Assembly: GCA_008508345.1 (NCBI GenBank)
Contig: QNGE01003739.1
Location: forward strand, 1-64,000
Length of the DNA: 64,000 bases
Direction: 5' to 3'
From: Paragonimus westermani
Lineage: Eukaryota > Platyhelminthes > Trematoda > Plagiorchiida > Troglotrematidae
Positions 1 through 11,184 of the stretch are shown here, one piece after another. The notes below the pieces were generated by a model that saw nothing but the letters and a program-made list of their open reading frames with translations, was not told where the DNA came from and ran no database searches. A program made the translations under genes and the position numbers. Within the stretch, counting starts at the first letter, position 1. Each line of letters starts with the position of its first letter.

Positions 1-282
1 TCATTGGTTTATCGTTACGCGTTGCTCAACGTCTTCGTGGAACATCGTACAGTGTGTCCCCCAAGAAAATCCTGCATCATGTTGTCTCGCAGGTCCGACC
101 TTGTAATGAGGGACTCAGGGTGAAGTCCCTCAAGTCAACACCCTTAAGCGGCATAAACGACCGGGAAATGTTCAAAGTTTTCCTGCCGACAGTGACATTA
201 TCCACCCATCATGACTTTCTCCTTCTTTTTCGTTTCACAAACTCTCTGCCTTCCATGTACCTTCGGGCGATAATTGCTTTCT

Positions 283-1060
283 GGAGCCAAAAATCTGGTA
301 AACATTGGCCCCTTCACTATCCACACTCTTCGACAGGTTGATCAGCAAGCTTCTATGGCAAGCACTGTCTCAAGTCTGGAACTTGGTTTGTGCTGTGTGT
401 CGAAGATTCGGGTCTACGATTCTAGCACCGTTATTCACTTGGGTTCACCTCTAGATAACTGCCGATCCAAGCGCTCCATTCTCGGGATCTGTGGTTACAC
501 CGAAGCTGAATCTCGCTATCGAGCCGAGGTGGGAATCGTATTGAGGTCCGGAGCAGAGCAATGGTTGCTCGAGTGGATTCCACTGATCAGTCGCTTGTGT
601 GCCATCAGACTCATTTCACCGTTCAAAGCTTATCGACACAAACTAGAGCAGTGCCGTATGTTCATTGTATCGACGTACGCTGCAACGGAAAGCTGTTTGG
701 ACACTAACAAAAATGCGTTCTATGAGGTCCCTGTCGACCCTCTGAGGCATACTGAACACGCAGACATCATCATACTAGCGGGCGATTTCAAGGTTCACTA
801 TGGTCGTCTTTCTTCGGAAAAAAATCACTTGGGAGGTATGTTTGGTGTTCGGGCACAACACTGACAGTGACGAAAGACTGCTGTGTGCATATCACTGTCT
901 CTCAATTTTGAACATCGCATTTCAGCACAAGAGGAGGCACTGGGTTACGTGGAGACCTCCTTATGCTTTCCAGACGTGGACACAGCTGGATCATATAGTA
1001 GTCAGTCACCCTACCAAAGATTGTCGTGCCTTTTTAAACAACCACCTGGACTCGCACCAT
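283..1060 (+). pseudogene. Endonuclease (EEP) domain of RTE-like element 1, broken
   Basis: The domain would nick target DNA for target-primed reverse transcription. The frame starting at about 283 reads NIGPFTIHTLRQVDQQAS, the usual start of this domain (I-G-x-F-N-V-R-T-L). It is followed by CCVSKIRVYDSS, where intact elements have C-C-V-S-E-T-R, so the catalytic Glu is replaced by Lys. LLEWIPLISRLCAIRL and IIILAGDFKVHYGRLS follow, the latter corresponding to the A-G-D-x-N motif with the Asn changed to Lys. After a frameshift near 800-840 the reading continues as WVTWRPPYAFQTWTQLDHIVV, the C-terminal strand with the D-H motif. Loss of two catalytic residues and of the frame marks it as dead. 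Confidence 0.8.
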
Positions 1061-1632
1061 GTTGCTGTGCGTCCCCTTTTTGTTTTATCAGTTGCCCAGA
1101 GGTCATGCAAGATAATTAAAGAGCATTCGAGCGAGAAGAGTAAAGAACATCCACCAGGAAGCATTGATGAACACATTGCTCAGTTCGAGTCAAGCAAGAG
1201 ATTCTAACGAACACTGGGAACAAATCGCGGCAGCTACGAAAGCTTGTGAGTATGTGCGCTTCGAAAGAGCTGTTCATTTGTGACGGAAGTGGATTTCTAT
1301 CACATCGACAAACCTCATGGACGAACGTCGTTCAACTCCAACTGGCTTCGAATATAATGACAACCTTCAAGAACCTAAATACAAGTTGACTAAAAGCTAG
1401 TGCAGAGACGGTGACACTACTTCGTCGCACAGTCGAAAGAGGTGGAAGGAGCTGTTTTATCTGGAAACAGCAGAAGGCTCTTTCCCTGATTCATAGTTGC
1501 ACTGGACGTCAAGTCGGTGTAAGTGAGACCGTCTGTGAAAAAGATGGTACACTTATCACCAGTCAATCATGCAGACTTGACTAGTGGACTGAACATTCTG
1601 AGAAACAATTCAGCTGGCCACAGCGAGATCAC

Positions 1633-3000
1633 ATGGACGACGGGACCCGAATGATCAGATATTACGTTCCAGATGGCCATCTATCGGAAGCAGGAGTGGC
1701 CCTGGAGCTTAAGTTATTGAAGAGTAACAGGGCTCCTGGATCAAGCCACGTCCATCCTTCTCTTTTTAAGAGTGGCAGAGAGTGGTTGATGTCAGAACTG
1801 GCAAAACTGTTCCAGACGATTTGAGAGACTGAATAGGTACCTCGTTATTGGTGCTTATCAACAGTGGTTACCGTTTCCGAAAAGAGGGTCTGAATTCCAC
1901 ATGGTAACTACAGGATCATCAGTGTCTGTCGCAGCCAAGTTATTCAGTAGCCTCATGTTACGCCGGCCCACTAAGTCCAGAGAAAGTCAGGTAGGTGAAG
2001 GACAGGTAGAATTCGGGTTCGGTTGTGGGTGCGTTGATCACACTTTTACACTGCGACGGGTCGTGGCACATCGGTACTTCCATAGACAGCTCTTAGACCT
2101 AAAGGCTGTTCTCGATTCAGTTTGCTCGTTAGGTACTCTTCAACCGGTTTCTTCGCAACGCAGTACCAGGGAAATACGTCAGTTTGTTGAGGTCACTGTA
2201 AACTCTGTAAACAGAGAGATAGTTCATGAACAACTGTCAAGGAAGTCCAGTACTTCTGCTGGTGTTCGTCAAGGGTGTCCGATTTCTCCCCTCTTATTCA
2301 ACTCAGTCATGGCCAACATTCCGGAAGGTGCGCCCGAGGAATCCAGTGAGCTTGGTGTTAATTTCCTTCTTGGCGCTAGGTCAACCGACACGGAACATGC
2401 AAATGACATTGTCCTACTTAACACGTCTGCTGAACACACGCAGACCATGCTGGGCAAGGTGAGTCACCTAGCCGGTTTGTATGGAATGCGCTTTGCATGT
2501 TCAAAGTGCAGAGTGTTGTTTCAAGACCGGGGTGTTTCCACTCTTACTTCACTCTCTCTTCACTGCGGGTAGTCCACTTACGATTGTGGACACTTACGTA
2601 TATTTGGATAGCACCATCTCGTCAACCTGTAATATTGCTGATGAGATATCAGTGAGGGTAGCTAAAGCACAGTTGCTTTTGTCAGCCTGCGTCAACGCTA
2701 GCCTCGAGAAGACGTTCGTTTATCGCTGAGCGGAGGAGTATATAATGTTTGTTTGCTCTGTGTTTCGAAAACGTGGTCGGTTCGCAACTAAGACACCATC
2801 AGACTTCCTGTAGTTGATCATCGTTGTATCCGCCAATCAGTTCGCATCAAGTGGAATGATTCTGTGAGCAGTACGACTGTTCATCGGCGCATAATTCCGG
2901 GACGCTCCAGGTGGTCGATCAGGTGGTCGAGTGATCGTGTTGCATAGCCTGCGATGGTTGGGTTACATACTCCGTATACCAGCTGAGCGTTTACCTACCG
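1633..3000 (+). pseudogene. Reverse transcriptase of RTE-like element 1, broken
   Basis: The segment at 1633-1824 corresponds to the region before the polymerase fingers (it includes LKSNRAPGSSHVHPSLFKSG). From 1901 on the reading includes STSAGVRQGCPISPLLFNS, the conserved motif B region of non-LTR polymerases. The catalytic box that should read Y-A-D-D is changed to HAND in the stretch TEHANDIVLL. GLYGMRFACSKCRVLFQD then matches the thumb-side motif. The last recognisable piece is LRWLGYILRIPAERLP at about 2951-2998, interrupted upstream by stops. The damaged active site and broken frame mean no activity. Confidence 0.82.
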
Positions 3001-3390
3001 GATATTATACAGTTGACCACTAATAACTGAGTAAAACCTTGTGGTGATCAAGCAACAACGTGGGCAGCAAATATGAGGACCGTGACTGTTCCATTGAGCA
3101 AAGTGGGTAAGTGTTGCCTGCCTTGCTGCAGTCCCCGTGATTACTTCAAACGTTGGTTGGAGACGCTATCCGAGATAGTAGTGTGTCGCAATCGATGGCG
3201 TGTGTGCACTCGCACCATTTCCAGTTCTCTCGCTCTCTCTTTTTTTTATTAAAAAATTGATTTCTAAACGCCTTATTAACGTTTCCTCTTCTTGGATATT
3301 TCACCTCACTGTTGAGGCGAGTGGCGGCCCGAGCCCCAACACTTTCGGGCTAGGCTCGAGGCTGTTTTGATGATAGTGATGATGAACTTC

Positions 3391-4258
3391 CCAAGTGGGG
3401 GAGGTTCGGAATGGTTGGAGAGGAATGATGACTAATGCGAACTCCCCGTGGTCACAGAATAATGAGCTAAGCAACTGTGGGTCCTCTATAAAAGTCCTAC
3501 CTTCTGCAGCTATCTAATGTCACCCACCATGTTCGATAACTCCAGCCATGGTCGTTATCGTACTTGAAAACGTATTATCCATTGTTCTCCTCTGTACGCA
3601 TGCAAGCGTTCAAGTGTCCTTATGCCGAATTTACTGACGCGATGTTGACTCAGCATGTCCGCACATGTGTCAAAGTGACACCTTTTGGCTTACGCACTGA
3701 TTGCGTGTGATGCTGAAGTAGACACCTTGTGATATTCCATATGTTTAACCAAGTGCGGTTGCACCATTACTTCCTCTAATGTTGTGTTATTCTGGTGAAT
3801 TTTCCACTAAGTAACGATGGCGGACGTTATCGAATCGATTGAGCTCTGGTAACTAAACCTCATTCTTTGTTTGGTTCGGTGAAACCAGCCATAGTAACTG
3901 GAATTCGTCGAAATGATGCACAGTGAAAACTTAAAACAGTTTAAATACTTCCTAAGTCCTCGTAATTCACGGTAGGCTTTAGTTGTCTCGGCTGAACTCG
4001 TGAAGTGGGCATGCGGATGTGTGCCTGCCAGACCGCATCGTTCTAAATGCGTTGGCCAAATCATTGTGAGTTTCAGCTGGTACACAACTACAAAGGATTA
4101 GAATTATGATTCCGATAACTCTATTTCATAACATGGTAAAAGTGATATTGATTGATTGAACAAATAAACCTTCGTACAAGTTAATGTATGTGAACAGAAT
4201 AGTGTTGTGCGTAACTAACTAGCTGTTTGCTAAGTGTCAGCCGTTGTCTGTTCTTACA
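3391..4258. other. No gene recognised
   Basis: The sequence downstream of relic 1 shows no exon with convincing splice borders and no recognised repeat. The open frame on the minus strand at 3807-4085 has no recognisable motif. Confidence 0.4.
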
Positions 4259-4600
4259 TATTGAACTCCCCTGCTACATGGTTGGGGGTACCCGATTCTG
4301 ATTAATCTGTCACAATGACAGAAGCCTAAAGACACCTGCACCTAACCAGTTAGCTTGCACCGCAACGCTTGCGGTTCCACCCGCACACCACATATCAGGT
4401 GTAAACCCGAAGGAATAAGACCGGAAGGTGTGCCAGTGGGGCTTTTGTGTCCAGCCGGCCAATGTTGGTTAGTCAGTTGATTGGTTAGTACGGAAAGGAA
4501 ACTCTTAGCTCTCGGAAACTAAACAGAGAGAGGCTGCAATGACGAAATCTAAACTAAGAAGAAAGATTTGTGAAGTATGATACAAGAAGCATTGCAGTAT
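4259..4600 (+). repeat. Dispersed repeat family R1, copy 1
   Basis: This stretch aligns by eye with 7590-7880 (and its exact duplicate 8599-8889). Shared landmarks in order are a CACACACCAC block followed by 'aggtgtaaac' or 'agtgtaaact', a 'gccggccaatg...ggttagtcagt' block, and 'gcaaaatctaaactgaaaa'-like text near the end. The copies are clearly diverged. No coding potential was recognised. The element type is unknown; it could be an untranslated part of a larger retroelement. Confidence 0.6.
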
Positions 4601-4700
4601 AGGAGTGCAGGTTAATGCATCCCAGCGAAGACAGGGATGAAAAGCAAAATTCTACACACCCAGATACACGTGAACACAACATTTCCAATGATCGACTCAC

Positions 4701-4784
4701 TGTCTATCAGGAGCTGCTCGTCCATCAACGAACGTTGATCCTCAGAAAACTGAGTGATGACTTCATCCAGAGTCGAATAGGATT
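4701..4784 (-). CDS. Internal exon (84 nt), continues the 7243-7371 exon
   Basis: On the minus strand a pyrimidine-rich tract ends in TCAG at the exon start, and a GTGAGT donor follows the exon end. The exon carries 2 bases, 27 codons and 1 base, so both flanking introns are phase 1. Its reading, SYSTLDEVITQFSEDQ followed by RSLMDEQLLID, is acidic and polar and resembles no domain I recognise. The phase matches exactly the donor of the 7243-7371 exon; the joined codon gives Glu. The next exon must start with two bases and was not found in the window, so the gene probably runs off the left edge. Open reading beyond the donor is intron. Confidence 0.6.
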
Positions 4785-6930
4785 CTGACCGCCGGAGGGG
4801 GGAATAGAAATTGGAGATCACTGCAAAACTCGGTTGCATTAGAATGCAATAAAACATACTAGCTCCCTTGGTTGAATGAAGTAGTCACATGTACACCTTA
4901 CACAAAATGCCAGTTACTAGTGAACTAATGATTCGCTGCAAGTTGGCGACAACCTGATACATATGAGGTTCGAAGAATGACGGTATAGTTTCATGTTTTC
5001 GGCAAGCTGTAAATAAGTGTTAGAGAAGTTAGGATATTATAACTTAAAAATAACTTTCGCACTCGGATGGTCTTTTTTGCAAGTTCTTTTCAAAACGAGG
5101 CACTGGACACCAGGCTCACTCTCGTTAAGCCTTGCAGGTAATGTAACGGTAGATGTTGCCTGTTCACATATTTAGCCTAAGTGTTATTTTTTAAATGATT
5201 TTCGTTAAACAAAAGCGGGTACAGCTAAATAGCTTGTGTCCGAAAACTTCCGGCCTTCTTACGTAATCGCAGCCTACAGAGGCTGGCATTGTCTGGAGCA
5301 ATGTTAATCCAACATCAAACACTAGCTTTTTGTTGGTAGAAGGCATTATTGTGGAGTCCAAACAGGTTATCCTGACCTCTTATCTGTCCATCTGACTCTC
5401 GCTGTATTGTCACCATGTGTTCAACATGTGTAAATGAATCTTCAGTGTAATTGGTTGATGCCAGTGAACAATTTTTGTATCCCATAACACGTTTTACTGC
5501 CACCCTGATAGACATTGGAGAATAACAGGGACACATATCTACTCGGCAGTATAGCATTGTACTAACAAGTAACACGCCAATCAAAGACAGTAGCATTTTG
5601 AGTTCAACTGCTGTAATGGACAAGGTCCTCCCACGTCCACAGCTGCCTGCTAGTTGCACTCATACCGCCGTAATGTTTGACAATGGATGTTTTACACTGT
5701 TTTCAGTCAGTTACACGATTAACACAAAAGCCTCAACAAAGCTCTGAGGGCTAAACTCCGCCCATTGGAGTAACTTGCTGTTGCAAAACATGCATTCCTG
5801 GTAAAAAGAAAACGGACAGGTTTGTCCTCGGTGCTGAGTCGGTGAGCACCAGATCTGAACAGTAAATCACTTTCTTTCGTAACTTGTCTAGGTGACTACT
5901 ACTGACAATTGTAGGTTGTCTGATTAGTCCATTGTCCTCCGCCTGATCGAACACCGGATCCGGAACATTACGAACGGTTGGGAAACAAAACAAGTGTCGC
6001 AATCGATACCAATTTGCCCTGTGGTCCTTCACATGATAAGTCTACTTTTGGCGAAGTTTATTACATCGACGTTTCGTTGTATGCCGTGAAACGACATTGA
6101 GGTGTCGCCATGCCCCAAAAACCTCAATCAAAGGATGTGATGATGTATGCAACTCAGTAGTTTTGAGAATGGTTCAGTCCACATGACTCCGAAAGTAAAC
6201 CATGAGATCGAGAGCAGCGATTGAGTGGATCAAGGTGGGCATACAGTGAAATCAAAATAAGCCTCTTAGACTGTCGTCTATGATATGGTTGATCAGGCTG
6301 AAGAGTCAGTGCACAATAGCCTTACAGGATTCGTGTATTTCTCTGCAAGCGAGAGAAATCTGTTTAAGCCATTGGGTTGTGTGGATTGAGTGTTCGAAAG
6401 ACAGAAGGTTTCTTATCACACACACTGAAGATTACAAATCCCTCTGTTCTTTCTAACTCAAAATAGTATCAAAAAACCAACTCAAATTGTTTCGTTGAAT
6501 ACATTTCGGACTTGACGTACACATGCCCTCAGTCCACTGTATTTAGGGCTTCGTGCACTTGCCTCTGCAAATTTAACCCATAAACCTCTGTTAGCAGTAT
6601 ATTCAAGTCTTTTCCATATGGAACACTCTCAGTGTTAAAAGACGATTGTGAGTAAAGAATCCAATGTTTTTAAATGTGGATCATTTCCAATTGCCTGGAA
6701 GTTGTCCATATTCATTATCTGTTTCATATGTTCAGCGTCCTCGGCACACTACGCATCGTTTTGTGACATAGTTACTTTGATGCTGAATGAATGAATATAG
6801 ACGTAGCTATTTCTGATAGCTGAATCATCTCCCGTCCAGTTCTGTTTTTTCTTCCTGGCGGAAGGTTTCATCTTTATAACTGTATGACACTCGAGTGTCA
6901 ATGTGAATCACCGATATGCTGTTATTGTCT
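4785..6930. other. Intron-like DNA, nothing recognised
   Basis: This lies between two minus-strand exons. Open frames at 5315-5659 and 5751-6032 (minus) have no recognised motif and no clear splice pair. Confidence 0.4.
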
Positions 6931-6976
6931 ATGATGATGATGATGATGACGATGTTGATGATGATGATGATGATGA
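6931..6976. repeat. (TGA)n microsatellite
   Basis: Imperfect TGA/ATG triplet run. TGA-rich tails also occur at the 3' ends of both RTE-like relics, so this could mark the tail of a vanished element, but nothing else of one is seen. The 1008-bp duplicated block begins inside it at 6959. Confidence 0.8.
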
Positions 6977-7242
6977 ACGGTTGTAGGAACAAAACGAATC
7001 TGTATGGAATGCTTCATTTCAGTTTGAAACAAACTGCTCCGATTCAGCCCACGTTTTGTTAGGTTTGCGACATGAGTAGAAGACTGTTAAAACTCTGACA
7101 CGTTTCGTCAGCTTTATCAGTAGCCCGTGTTTGTCCAGTATCTGCATCCAGTTGAATGTTTTGATAATCACTTATCGTTACTGGTGCATGCATAATGTAA
7201 TATAATAATATACACATAATATGAGTGAACAAGAAAACTCAC

Positions 7243-7371
7243 CATACAGTGTGACCGAAGTGTCTTTCTTGCGCGAAAGTGTTTCGTCTTCGGCAGCTTC
7301 CTCTGCCGTATGATAAGATGAGGAGGCGCTATCGTCTAGACGATTGCTGTCCTTGCTGAGCATCGTCGGTG
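7243..7371 (-). CDS. Internal exon (129 nt), Ser/Glu-rich segment
   Basis: The acceptor is TTTTTCTGACCACAG and the donor is GTGAGT, both on the minus strand. The exon has 2 bases, 42 codons and 1 base. The reading includes MLSKDSNRLDDSASSSYHTA and EEAAEDETLSRKKDTSVTLY, a polar, acidic, serine-rich stretch likely to be unstructured. Both phases fit the neighbouring exons 12129-12344 and 4701-4784; the upstream junction codon becomes Ala. No catalytic or binding motif is visible. It may be a linker in the C-terminal half of the RhoGEF gene described at 38277-59193, but that link is inferred. An identical copy lies at 8252-8380. Confidence 0.65.
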
Positions 7372-7589
7372 CTGTGGTCAGAAAAATGTAGAAAAAGCTA
7401 GCAAACTTGATAAAATTTTGAAGCTATTCAGTGTAGTGAACCAAATATAGTCTCAACAACAACAACAACACCGACGGTGGTATCAGTAAAAACAACGGCA
7501 CAACAGTAGCAACAACAATGACAGTAAATCGGAACTACCATGTAAACGGGTATGATCGGCGTCCTCCGTTCTAGATTAGCTCGTCACCG

Positions 7590-7880
7590 TGGCCGAAACC
7601 AGGGGACGTCTGCGTTTAACTATCACCACAAGTGGCTTGCGCTGATCCACCTACAGTTCCACTCACACACCACGTATCCAGTGTAAACTCAAACGAGTAA
7701 GAGTATGAGTGAGGTTTTCCTGCTCAACCGGCCGATGTCGGTTAGCCAGTCGATAAGCTAACACGAGACTGAAACCCATATCACTCAGGGAATGAACAGA
7801 GTGGGACTCAGATGGCAAAATCTAAACTGAAAAACAGAATACTGAAACACACAGTACAAGAAATATTCCACTTTAATACA
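7590..7880 (+). repeat. Dispersed repeat family R1, copy 2
   Basis: Diverged relative of 4259-4600: it shares the CACACACCACGTAT / AGTGTAAACTC block, the 'accggccgatgtcggttagc' block and the 'ggcaaaatctaaactgaaaa' block in the same order and orientation. It is repeated exactly at 8599-8889 because of the 1008-bp duplication. Confidence 0.6.
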
Positions 7881-7966
7881 TTTTAGGGAGGGGGTACGAG
7901 GAAAAATTTGAAGGCTGAACTTGGAAAAAACGGACAAAACATCCACCACACAATACATCAACAAAG

Positions 7967-7967
7967 N
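7967..7967. other. One-base assembly gap
   Basis: A single N joins the two exact 1008-bp copies. Confidence 0.98.
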
Positions 7968-8975
7968 TGATGATGATGATGATGAACGGTTGTAGGAACA
8001 AAACGAATCTGTATGGAATGCTTCATTTCAGTTTGAAACAAACTGCTCCGATTCAGCCCACGTTTTGTTAGGTTTGCGACATGAGTAGAAGACTGTTAAA
8101 ACTCTGACACGTTTCGTCAGCTTTATCAGTAGCCCGTGTTTGTCCAGTATCTGCATCCAGTTGAATGTTTTGATAATCACTTATCGTTACTGGTGCATGC
8201 ATAATGTAATATAATAATATACACATAATATGAGTGAACAAGAAAACTCACCATACAGTGTGACCGAAGTGTCTTTCTTGCGCGAAAGTGTTTCGTCTTC
8301 GGCAGCTTCCTCTGCCGTATGATAAGATGAGGAGGCGCTATCGTCTAGACGATTGCTGTCCTTGCTGAGCATCGTCGGTGCTGTGGTCAGAAAAATGTAG
8401 AAAAAGCTAGCAAACTTGATAAAATTTTGAAGCTATTCAGTGTAGTGAACCAAATATAGTCTCAACAACAACAACAACACCGACGGTGGTATCAGTAAAA
8501 ACAACGGCACAACAGTAGCAACAACAATGACAGTAAATCGGAACTACCATGTAAACGGGTATGATCGGCGTCCTCCGTTCTAGATTAGCTCGTCACCGTG
8601 GCCGAAACCAGGGGACGTCTGCGTTTAACTATCACCACAAGTGGCTTGCGCTGATCCACCTACAGTTCCACTCACACACCACGTATCCAGTGTAAACTCA
8701 AACGAGTAAGAGTATGAGTGAGGTTTTCCTGCTCAACCGGCCGATGTCGGTTAGCCAGTCGATAAGCTAACACGAGACTGAAACCCATATCACTCAGGGA
8801 ATGAACAGAGTGGGACTCAGATGGCAAAATCTAAACTGAAAAACAGAATACTGAAACACACAGTACAAGAAATATTCCACTTTAATACATTTTAGGGAGG
8901 GGGTACGAGGAAAAATTTGAAGGCTGAACTTGGAAAAAACGGACAAAACATCCACCACACAATACATCAACAAAG
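7968..8975. repeat. 1008-bp exact direct repeat, copy 2
   Basis: Same sequence as 6959-7966. After 8975 the sequence becomes unique ('ctaaataaaacg'), whereas copy 1 stops at the N, as expected when the left contig ended inside the overlap. Confidence 0.9.
8252..8380 (-). CDS. Duplicate of the 129-nt Ser/Glu-rich exon
   Basis: Identical to 7243-7371, including both splice borders. The exon has phase 1 on both sides, so in principle two copies could be spliced in tandem without breaking the frame. The perfect identity and the adjoining N make an assembly duplicate much more likely, so only one of the two should be counted. Confidence 0.5.
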
Positions 8976-10885
8976 CTAAATAAAACGAAAGGTAGAAGAC
9001 CACAAACACCCAATTTTCTGAGAGAGGAAGCAGGTGATTTCCCGACGACAGTAGTCATTCGCCAGTGAGAAGGAAACAGTGGAACTACTTAACAAATCGA
9101 CTTAAATGTGCATAGTGATCACACAGTATGCGCAACAACAATTCAAGGTAAATCCTGTTTATAGTGTGATGCGTAGAAGGGTACCAAAGACCAATGTCAT
9201 GGGAATAAGTGCAAACCGGCTTTTTAAACCAATATGTGCTTTCTCTTTTGTTTACGTTGACTTGGGAAGTAAGGAGGACCTGAGATTTTGAAAATAACTT
9301 CACCCAAGAATGGGTTTACTTGTGCAGTCAATAAACTGCTTTGACATGAAGAAAAAATCAAAACGTTAAAAATATTCCCGAAAGTATAATTTTTCCCAAC
9401 GTGGCTGCGTTATTGACTTGTTGCACACTTTAACTAGGTCCATATAAGTTTGAGATACAAGTCGTGGAGGAAGATAAGGTCAGTCAGGAGGATATCATTG
9501 ACGAATTTGTCACCAACTTTAAGATGAGTCGTAACGACCTGGTAATTAAGTGAAGGGAATTCGCTTTGCATTTGGGAATATTTAGGCAACACAAGTTAAT
9601 CATTTGTTAAGTGTATGGTGAATATAGTTGGTTAACAGTAAAGCCAGTGTGAAAACCATGAAGGGTATTTGTACAATGAAAAACATTTTAAACACCGAAC
9701 CTATGATGGGACATCATCAAGATGGTTTGATCAAGAAAAATTACTGGGAAGTGATATTCCGTCAATTTTAACAGATTTGAAGGTTTGTATCATAATGAAT
9801 TTGATGAACACGGGATTTGAATAGGTGAATATATGACTGGTATTTCTGTTCTACAAAGAGGGAGAACTACAACTAAGCATGTTACTGAATTTTGCATTAG
9901 CTGTCGGCCTTGAGGTCACCTTACTATTTTTGTTAGTCCGTTCTGTACATTTTATGTTTGGTCACTGCTACTGATATTATGCAATGTGGCAATATTAGTA
10001 GTATATATTTACATAAAGGATGGAGCCTACTGGGAGATCATTTACATGCGTAAAGTAGAGAGTATGGACGAGAGGTTCGTAACCTGAAGGACCACATAGA
10101 TATGGACAATCCGCGACTATATAGTGTGGTATACTGAAGTCACTGTAAGGAGTACTCCTCGCTCAACCTGAGCTTCGTTGAATCCAATTTTATTTCATGC
10201 AAAATTCTTTTGACCACAGACGATACAGTGCCCCGATAGTTGTTCACTAAATCCAAGGAAGTTTCATCGCACAGACTTGTTATATTTGTCTGACACTAGG
10301 AAGAATTAATGAATCAAACGGGCAAGGGAATCAGCAGTTGGTCGGAAGGTACTCGATTTGGCCTCTCAACGTCAGCGTCGCTAACAGACCGAAGACTGAT
10401 GACTGATGCACTTAGTTCGGTTCATCAGTCAATCTTACGGGTGACTTGACCCCACTGTGGTAAAGCATTTGACACCAATTCAACAGTCCGGAAGATCGTA
10501 AGTCAGAATCTAGAACCAAGAATATGATGCGTTTAATATATTAGATGAGAACGACTGAAATGAACACGAATAATTTCAACCACAAACCATATAATCTAAT
10601 GTCTTACAATAATGTATATGGCCTCAACATTGATGAGTTAATCAGATCAGAAATGAGTGCTTCGAAACTGCTCCACTGATCTGATCGGCGTTTTGAGTAC
10701 TCGTCTGCTTCAGCAAACAGTTTCTTAAAGTCTTATGGTATATTATTCGTAACAGGTGGTTGACCACTAAACTAATATAAGTGAGTCACTAGGGCATCAC
10801 CGCAGAATTCCGTATAACCAACTGGGGTGTCGCAACAGAAGCGAGCGATGGTAAGAAAGCTTCAGTGACCTGCCATCGAGACGTG

Positions 10886-10888
<3 letters not shown>
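8976..10888. other. Intron-like DNA, nothing recognised
   Basis: Short open frames occur on both strands around 9085-9303 and overlap each other, which is typical of non-coding DNA. No motif, exon border pair or repeat family member was identified. Confidence 0.4.

Positions 10889-10931
<43 letters not shown>
10889..10931. repeat. (TA)21 microsatellite
   Basis: Uninterrupted TA dinucleotides directly at the 3' side of the tRNA-like element; probably its tail. Confidence 0.95.
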
Positions 10932-10934
<3 letters not shown>

Positions 10935-11184
10935 TTGCGTTTGGTGTGGTAGACTTCTATTAGGCACTTTCGTTTGTACCTGCTTACTTCTTGGCGGATG
11001 GACGGATACCATGCAAGTTTCTCATGCCCAAAATATGTCGCTTCTCTGGGCTCCAGTTTGATAATTTTTAAAGCTAGTTTATAGATGGTACCTTTGCTAT
11101 GATCAAGAGCTGAACCCCAACCTGCCTTCTCAGGAGGCAACGGTATTGACCACTGTGTCATCGACCTCGTATTAGGTCTGACCG
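10889..11184 (-). mobile_element. SINE: tRNA-like head, unique body, (TA)n tail
   Basis: Read on the minus strand, the element starts near 11184 with a leader resembling that of the hammerhead element at 37759-37990. It has an A-box-like CAGTGGTCAATACCG and a weak B box around GGGGTTCAGCTC (11101-11163), then about 170 nt of body, and ends in a pure TA run at 10931-10889. A tRNA-like promoter, body and simple-repeat tail is the standard SINE plan. An open frame of 99 codons runs through it and into the TA tract, where it reads YIYIYI; it is not a gene. Target duplications were not found. Confidence 0.6.

Larger units (their letters stand above)
268..3390 (+). mobile_element. RTE-like non-LTR retrotransposon relic, copy 1
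   Basis: Translations in shifting frames give, in order, an apurinic endonuclease domain (about 280-1060), a linker, a reverse transcriptase (about 1630-2730) and the C-terminal segment with a WLG..LR.P..RLP signature near 2960-3000. This order is that of RTE-like elements common in trematodes. The 3' end seems to lie in TGATGA-rich simple sequence at about 3366-3388, the kind of tail such elements carry. Many frameshifts and stops show that it is inactive. The 5' boundary is approximate, since sequence before 268 could be its 5' untranslated part. Copy 2 lies at 44463-47913 in the same orientation. Confidence 0.85.
6959..7966. repeat. 1008-bp exact direct repeat, copy 1 (likely assembly overlap)
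   Basis: This block recurs at 7968-8975 with a constant offset of 1009 bases and no difference that I could see. A single N at 7967 separates the copies. It contains one exon (7243-7371) and the second copy of repeat family R1. Perfect identity around a one-base gap fits two overlapping contigs placed end to end better than a recent tandem duplication. Confidence 0.9.

Noticed and set aside
10797..11161. Two minus-strand frames ending in YIYIYI or IYIYIY runs
   Set aside because: They read through the SINE body and the (TA)n tail.
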